The notes below the pieces were generated by a model. It was not told the origin of the DNA, ran no database searches, and saw nothing but the letters and a program-made list of their open reading frames with translations. A stretch of 64,000 nt of DNA, taken from Pseudoflavitalea rhizosphaerae (GTDB lineage Bacteria > Bacteroidota > Bacteroidia > Chitinophagales > Chitinophagaceae). The stretch covers positions 277,514-341,513 of the forward strand of contig NZ_RCSU01000007.1 in the NCBI RefSeq assembly GCF_003991355.1, given 5' to 3'. The position numbers and the translations under genes are program-made. Positions 59,046 through 64,000 of this stretch are shown here, piece by piece; position 1 is the first letter of the stretch; each line of letters opens with the position of its first letter.

Positions 59046-61838
59046 ATGGAATACAATTTCAGAGATATTGAAAAGAAATGGCAGGCGCAGTGGATCGCTT
59101 CCGGCGCATACAAGACCAGTAACAACAGTACAAAACCCAAAGCTTATGTGCTGGATATGTTCCCTTATCCAAGCGGAGCGGGTCTGCACGTGGGGCATCC
59201 GCTAGGTTATGTGGCCAGCGATATCTACGCCCGCTACAAAAGACTGAAAGGTTTCAATGTACTGCACCCCATGGGATACGACGCTTTTGGTCTGCCTGCT
59301 GAACAATATGCCATCGAACGCGGCATCCATCCTGCCGTGAGCACCGAGGCCAATATCGAAACATTCCGCCGCCAGCTCGACAATATCGGGTTCAGCTACG
59401 ACTGGAGCCGCGAAGTCCGCACCTGCGATCCATCTTACTACAAGTGGACGCAGTGGATCTTCCTGCAATTGTTTGAGAGCTTCTACAACCGACAAACCAA
59501 TAAGGCGGAAAAGCTGGAAGGGCTGATCGCTTCTTTTGAAAAAGAAGGGAATGCCAACCATCCTTTCCCTAACAACAAATATGAGGCCCCCAATGGCAAC
59601 AGGACTTTCACCGCTGAAGAGTGGAAGAAATGGGACGAAGTGGCGCGGCGTGAGATCCTCATGCAGTACCGGCTTGCCTACCTCGCCCACACGGATGTTA
59701 ACTGGTGCGAAGCCCTTGGCACTGTACTCGCCAACGATGAAGTGATCAATGGCGTCAGCTATCGTGGTGGCTTCCCCGTTATCAAGAAGAAAATGCGCCA
59801 GTGGAACCTGCGCATCACAGAATATGCAGAAAGATTATTGCAGGGACTGGAAGTGGTTGATTTCTCAGACTCCATGAAAGAGATCCAGCGCAACTGGATC
59901 GGTAAGAGCTATGGTGCTGAGATCAATTTTAAATTGAAAAGCGAAAAGAATACTGTAACCGATATGACGGTGTTCACTACCAGACCTGATACCATCTTTG
60001 GTGTGGACTTCATGGTAGTGGCTCCCGAGCATGATATGGTGAAAGAGATCACTGCGGCAGATCGTCAGCAGGCAGTGGATGAATATCTCCAGTATGTGCA
60101 AAGCCGTTCCGAAGTGGAGCGCATGGCCGAAGTGAAGAAGATCACCGGTTGCTTCACCGGCGCTTATGCCATCAATCCTTTCAATGGCCGTGAGATCCCT
60201 GTGTGGATCTCCGAGTATGTGCTCGCCGGATATGGAACAGGCGCCATCATGGCCGTTCCCTGCGGCGATGAGCGCGATCATAAATTCGCCGTTCATTTCG
60301 ATATTCCTATCACCAATATCATCGGCGATGCCTATGATGGTAAGGAAGCCAATCCTACCAAGGATGCTATTCTCGGAAATTCCGATTTCCTGGATGGAAT
60401 GGTTATGCGCGATGCCATTGAAGTAGTATTGAAAAAAGTGGAAGAACTGGGTATCGGTAAACGCCAGGTGAATTTCAAAATGCGCGATGCCGGCTGGAGC
60501 CGTCAGCGTTACTGGGGCGAGCCCTTCCCCATCGTTTTCAAAAACGATATCCCTTATGCGATGGATGCGAAGGACCTCCCGCTGGAACTACCGCCCAGCG
60601 ATGATTTCAAGCCTTCCGGAACCGGCGAGGGGCCGCTGGCCAATATCCCTACATGGGTGAATATTTCAGAAACGGAAAAGCATGATACCAACACCATGCC
60701 CACCCACGCAGGTGCGGCCTGGTATTTCCTTCGCTATACAGATCCTCACAATACAGAAGTGTTTGCAGACCGCAAAGCGCTGGATTACTGGGGGCAGGTA
60801 GACGTGTACGTTGGTGGCTCAGAGCACGCAGTGGCACACTTGCTTTACTCACGCCTTTGGGTGAAAGTGTTGCATGATCTCGGTTATCTCGGTTTTGATG
60901 AGCCTTTCAAAAAGCTGATCAACCAGGGCAAGATCACCGCTGAATCCAAATTCGTTTATCGCGTTCGGAATACCAATCAATTTGTTTCTGCCGGATTGAA
61001 AGATCAGTATGAAGCTGATCCGTTGCACGTGGATATCAATATCGTGGATGGGTTGGAGTTAGATATCGAAGCATTCAAAAAATGGACACCTGATTTTGCA
61101 GATGCCACATTCATTCTGGAAGATGGTAAATATATCTGTGGCGCTGCCATCGAGAAAATGAGCAAATCATACTTCAATGTCAGCAACCCTGACCAGGTGG
61201 TAGCCAAATACGGAGCGGATACTTTCCGCATGTACGAAATGTTCCTCGGGCCTTTGGAAGCCTCCAAACCCTGGGACGTAAAAGGTATTGAAGGCGTTCA
61301 TCGTTTCCTCAAAAAATTCTGGCGCCTGTTCTATGATGAAACCAAAGGACAGGTTTGGACGAACGAGAAAGCCACAGACGCTGAATGGAAAGTGATCCAC
61401 AAAGCCATTAAGAAGATTGAAGAAGATACTGAACGCTGGAGTTTCAATACCGCAGTGAGCGCCTTCATGGTTTGTGTGAATGAGCTCAATGAGCTCAAAT
61501 GCACCAAAAAGGAAGCGCTGGAAAAACTGATTATTCTTCTCACTCCATACGCACCGCACGTGAGCGAAGAGCTCTGGCAATTGCTCGGCAATGCAGGTTC
61601 TGTGCTGGATGCAGCTTACCCTGTTGCAGAAGAGAAATACCTTGTTGAAACCAGCAAGGAATATCCGATCTCCATCAATGGAAAATTGAGAACTACCCTG
61701 GTGCTTAGCCTGGAAGCTTCGCAGCAGGAAGTGGAGCAGGTAGTACTGGCCAATGACGTGGTGCAGAAATGGCTGGAAGGTAAGCCCCACAAGAAGATCA
61801 TCTTCGTGAAAGGAAAGATGGTGAATGTGGTGATATAG
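59046..61838 (+). CDS. leuS: leucyl-tRNA synthetase
   Basis: This 930-residue class I synthetase has the HIGH-type motif GLHVGHPLGY near residue 57, the editing (CP1) domain with VFTTRPDTIFGVDFMVVAPE, the GYGTGAIMAVPCGDERDHKF editing-site segment, and the KMSKS motif (EKMSKSYFN, Lys704-Ser708). The C-terminal anticodon-binding and extension domains are complete. It charges tRNA-Leu and edits misactivated amino acids. The M23 peptidase gene follows 17 bases after the stop. Confidence 0.97.
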   Translation: MEYNFRDIEKKWQAQWIASGAYKTSNNSTKPKAYVLDMFPYPSGAGLHVGHPLGYVASDIYARYKRLKGFNVLHPMGYDAFGLPAEQYAIERGIHPAVSTEANIETFRRQLDNIGFSYDWSREVRTCDPSYYKWTQWIFLQLFESFYNRQTNKAEKLEGLIASFEKEGNANHPFPNNKYEAPNGNRTFTAEEWKKWDEVARREILMQYRLAYLAHTDVNWCEALGTVLANDEVINGVSYRGGFPVIKKKMRQWNLRITEYAERLLQGLEVVDFSDSMKEIQRNWIGKSYGAEINFKLKSEKNTVTDMTVFTTRPDTIFGVDFMVVAPEHDMVKEITAADRQQAVDEYLQYVQSRSEVERMAEVKKITGCFTGAYAINPFNGREIPVWISEYVLAGYGTGAIMAVPCGDERDHKFAVHFDIPITNIIGDAYDGKEANPTKDAILGNSDFLDGMVMRDAIEVVLKKVEELGIGKRQVNFKMRDAGWSRQRYWGEPFPIVFKNDIPYAMDAKDLPLELPPSDDFKPSGTGEGPLANIPTWVNISETEKHDTNTMPTHAGAAWYFLRYTDPHNTEVFADRKALDYWGQVDVYVGGSEHAVAHLLYSRLWVKVLHDLGYLGFDEPFKKLINQGKITAESKFVYRVRNTNQFVSAGLKDQYEADPLHVDINIVDGLELDIEAFKKWTPDFADATFILEDGKYICGAAIEKMSKSYFNVSNPDQVVAKYGADTFRMYEMFLGPLEASKPWDVKGIEGVHRFLKKFWRLFYDETKGQVWTNEKATDAEWKVIHKAIKKIEEDTERWSFNTAVSAFMVCVNELNELKCTKKEALEKLIILLTPYAPHVSEELWQLLGNAGSVLDAAYPVAEEKYLVETSKEYPISINGKLRTTLVLSLEASQQEVEQVVLANDVVQKWLEGKPHKKIIFVKGKMVNVVI

Positions 61839-61855
61839 CGTTATCTTTCAGTACA

Positions 61856-62554
61856 ATGGATTCCCCTTTCAGCAATATCATCCGGAAATACCAGTCCACT
61901 TTCCACCCTGTTGTGAAAACGGAGCCCGAAGAAAAACTGCTGACGCTCGATCTGAGTGAGCAAAACTGTTCACTCTCCAATGAGGTACTGGCAGATACCA
62001 ACCGTTTTGCGCAGTGGATCAACCAGCAGTTGGAGCGGGCTGGTTGCCGCTTTGCCATCGGAGGTTACAGGGAAAACAGGAAAGTTTACCAGACCCCTCT
62101 CTTTGCTGGGGAAAAGCCTGGCGATGAACCGCGAACCGTTCACCTGGGCATCGATATCTGGGGACCAGCCGGCACTCCGGTATATGCATTCATGGGAGGA
62201 ATGGTCCATAGTTACGCGTATAATAAAGCGGATGGCGATTACGGCGCCACGCTTGTTCTGTTGCATCAACTGGATGGAATGCCTTTTTATACTTTGTACG
62301 GCCATCTCAGTTTGAAAGATATACAGACGCTTTCAGCCGGACAATACATTATCTTTGGACAACCAATAGCCCATTTCGGTACCCCGTCTGAGAACGGCAA
62401 CTGGCCACCACACCTGCATTTTCAGGTGGTCCTGGATATGGAACTCAAAGAAGGTGATTATCCCGGAGTTTGTAAATGGTCTGAGCGCGATAAATACTTT
62501 TCCAATTGTCCTGATCCAAACCTGATCCTGCAGTTATTACCTACCAAAAGTTAA
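61856..62554 (+). CDS. M23 (LytM) family metallopeptidase without signal peptide
   Basis: This 232-residue protein has the complete LytM zinc site: HxxxD (His96, Asp100 in HLGIDIWGPAGTPVYAFMGG), His150 in YGHLSL, and the HLH pair (His186, His188 in PPHLHFQV). Such enzymes cut peptidoglycan cross-bridges. There is no signal peptide at the N-terminus (MDSPFSNIIRKYQSTFHPVV), so export is unexplained; a cytosolic role or another substrate is possible. It is transcribed directly after leuS. Confidence 0.88.
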   Translation: MDSPFSNIIRKYQSTFHPVVKTEPEEKLLTLDLSEQNCSLSNEVLADTNRFAQWINQQLERAGCRFAIGGYRENRKVYQTPLFAGEKPGDEPRTVHLGIDIWGPAGTPVYAFMGGMVHSYAYNKADGDYGATLVLLHQLDGMPFYTLYGHLSLKDIQTLSAGQYIIFGQPIAHFGTPSENGNWPPHLHFQVVLDMELKEGDYPGVCKWSERDKYFSNCPDPNLILQLLPTKS

Positions 62555-62675
62555 CCCCCTTCATCCCAATCATTGATTGTAAACTTCACCGTTTACCCCC
62601 TGCCTGAACCGTGGTACAGAAGTCCCATGCGTGTGCTTTATTTATTTCTATTTGATAACCTATAAACTTTCTCTT

Positions 62676-63953
62676 ATGTCATTCAATCTTCTCGATTCGG
62701 TGAAAGGATTATTTACCAGCGACCTCATCAGTAAGATGGCATCATCTTTTGGTGAAAGCGAGGGTGGAATACAAAAGGCAGTTAGTGGTGCTATTCCTGC
62801 AGTGCTTACTGGTTTACTCAATAAAGCCGGTTCAGCTGATGGCGCTGCCAGTCTACTGAACCTTTCCAAAGATGCGTCCGGTAGCGGAATGCTGGGCAAT
62901 CTCAGCGGCCTCCTGGGAGGCGGTAACCCATTAGGAAAAGGCATGGACATGCTGAAAGGGTTATTCGGCGACAAAACCAGTTCCATCACAAGTATGATCG
63001 CCAATTTCGGAGGTATACGCGAGTCATCCGCATCATCACTGCTTAGTGTAGCCGCACCCGCTGCGCTGGGAGCAGTTGGAAAACAGGTTACGCAAAACAA
63101 TATGGGCGTAAGCGGCCTTACCAGCTGGCTGGCTGAACAGAAAGACAGTATCCTGAGCGCAGTGCCTTCAGGGCTGAATATCGCAGGTGCATTGGGGTTG
63201 GGAAGTCTCAGCGACCTCGGCAATAAATTGTCTGGCCTACTCGGAGGCGCTACCGGCTCTGTGAAACATGTGGCAGGTACCGCTACCGCTTATGCGCACG
63301 ATACTGCTGAAAAAGCAAAAGGAGGCGCTAAATGGCTTTGGCCACTTCTCCTGGCCTTGCTGGTGATACTGGCCCTGATCTATTTCCTGAGAGGAAAAGG
63401 TAAAAATGATGAAATGGCTGTTACACCGCCCACCGAACAAACCTCACCGGCGCCGGATACCACAAGTTCTATCAGCGCAGCGCCTGCACCTGAATCCATC
63501 AAGGTTAGACTGCCGGACGGGTCCGAACTGGATGCTTACAGAGGCGGCATCGAAGACAAGCTCGTTTCCTTCCTCAATGATCCCAATTCCAAAGGAGGAA
63601 AAGATGTTTGGTTCGATTTCGATAACCTCAATTTCAAAACAGGCAGTGCAGAGCTCACAGAGGAAAGCATGGTGCAGGTGAATAATATTGCTGCTATCCT
63701 CAAGGCATATCCGAAATTGGTGATCAAGATCGGTGGGTATACAGATAAGAGCGGAGATGAAAAAGTGAACATGAAACTGAGCCAGGACCGTGCGAATACT
63801 GTATCCGGTTCACTGAAAGCCAAGGGGGTTAATAATAAGCAGATCGCCGGCGCCGAAGGTTATGGATCTCAATTTGCGAAAGCTGCTGCAGATGCGCCTG
63901 ATGAAGAAAGGAAGAAAGACAGAAGGATTGCCGTAGGTGTGAGAGAAAAATAA
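62676..63953 (+). CDS. DUF937-OmpA fusion protein
   Basis: The ATG at 62676 gives a 425-residue protein with no signal peptide (MSFNLLDSVKGLFTSDLISK). Residues about 1-190 are a DUF937/YidB-like helical, glycine-rich domain (LLNKAGSADGAASLLNLSKD, LLSVAAPAALGAVGKQVTQN). One transmembrane helix follows at residues about 226-248 (WLWPLLLALLVILALIYFLR). A Pro/Thr-rich linker leads to a C-terminal OmpA-like peptidoglycan-binding domain (FKTGSAELTEESMVQVNNIA, IGGYTDKSGDEKVNMKLSQD, DRRIAVGV). The expected topology is cytoplasmic DUF937, periplasmic OmpA. The role is unknown. Confidence 0.88.
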   Translation: MSFNLLDSVKGLFTSDLISKMASSFGESEGGIQKAVSGAIPAVLTGLLNKAGSADGAASLLNLSKDASGSGMLGNLSGLLGGGNPLGKGMDMLKGLFGDKTSSITSMIANFGGIRESSASSLLSVAAPAALGAVGKQVTQNNMGVSGLTSWLAEQKDSILSAVPSGLNIAGALGLGSLSDLGNKLSGLLGGATGSVKHVAGTATAYAHDTAEKAKGGAKWLWPLLLALLVILALIYFLRGKGKNDEMAVTPPTEQTSPAPDTTSSISAAPAPESIKVRLPDGSELDAYRGGIEDKLVSFLNDPNSKGGKDVWFDFDNLNFKTGSAELTEESMVQVNNIAAILKAYPKLVIKIGGYTDKSGDEKVNMKLSQDRANTVSGSLKAKGVNNKQIAGAEGYGSQFAKAAADAPDEERKKDRRIAVGVREK

Positions 63954-63959
63954 AAAACC

Positions 63960-63990
63960 CGGGGAGCAGTCGCTCGCCTCCCGGCGAGCA
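63960..63990. repeat. GC-rich multi-hairpin repeat, partial copy 3 at the window end
   Basis: CGGGGAGC is followed by AGTCGCTCGCC, loop TCCC, GGCGAGC, the same first hairpin as in copy 1, here truncated on the right (continuing AATGTC). It lies 7 bases after the stop codon at 63953. The sequence ends 10 bases later, so the remaining hairpins may be absent or rearranged. Confidence 0.7.
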
Positions 63991-64000
63991 ATGTCATTAA

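Overview
This window looks like a chromosomal segment from a member of the Bacteroidota, most probably the Chitinophagaceae or a close relative. The grounds are: five proteins with a type IX secretion (T9SS, Por) C-terminal sorting domain; repeated TAnnTTTG-type -7 promoter elements lying very close to start codons; families restricted to or typical of this phylum (DUF5686, DUF3098, DUF4173, a PD40/beta-barrel hybrid); and an atpB-E-F-H-A order with a long secreted N-terminal extension on AtpB. The species cannot be named from the sequence alone.

Layout. 1-12 kb: a truncated DUF5686 outer-membrane protein, a small winged-helix regulator operon (membrane protein, regulator, DUF4173 protein) with two copies of a 17-bp operator, a secreted M28 peptidase, a very large peptidase-like/PD40/beta-barrel protein, an MBL-fold hydrolase and a Wzx-like flippase. 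12-19 kb: a secreted coiled-coil protein, a PhoB/PhoR-type two-component pair, an unrecognised 738-residue secreted protein with a possible caspase-fold C-terminus, and an MsbA-like ABC exporter. 19.1-20.9 kb: a small AT-rich accessory patch with a RhuM-family gene, a small partner gene and a nucleotidyltransferase pseudogene. 21-25.3 kb: the ATP synthase operon atpBEFHA, closed by a strong terminator without atpG. 25.6-46.5 kb: a region rich in secreted cell-surface proteins (five T9SS clients, including an M14 carboxypeptidase and a 1482-residue calcium-repeat protein), a TonB-dependent receptor/secreted protein/winged-helix regulator cluster, an ABC-2 transporter, a Tat-type lipoprotein TIM-barrel protein and a LolA-like protein. 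46.6-64 kb: mostly housekeeping genes: tspO-like, a broken lpxR, pdxA, rsmA, a hydroxyacid dehydrogenase, greA, a HIT protein, ruvC, a UPF0104 membrane protein, DUF3108, an MBL hydrolase, an MFS transporter, uppP, DUF3098, ftsX, leuS, an M23 peptidase and a DUF937-OmpA fusion.

How it fits together. Much of the window serves the cell envelope: lipid and glycan carrier recycling (UppP, flippase, ABC exporter), division (FtsX), outer-membrane proteins and surface proteins exported by a T9SS whose machinery is not encoded here. The most unusual features lie between genes. A roughly 110-bp GC-rich multi-hairpin repeat occurs three times, always just downstream of genes and twice between convergent genes. 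Two paralogous winged-helix regulators are each associated with palindromes of identical 6-5-6 geometry but different half-sites. The greA leader has a promoter followed by an intrinsic-terminator-like hairpin before the gene. Two genes (a nucleotidyltransferase and lpxR) are broken in the same way, by an internal deletion that shifts the frame.

No tRNA, rRNA, CRISPR array or intact transposase was found. All calls come from reading the sequence; no database search was possible.
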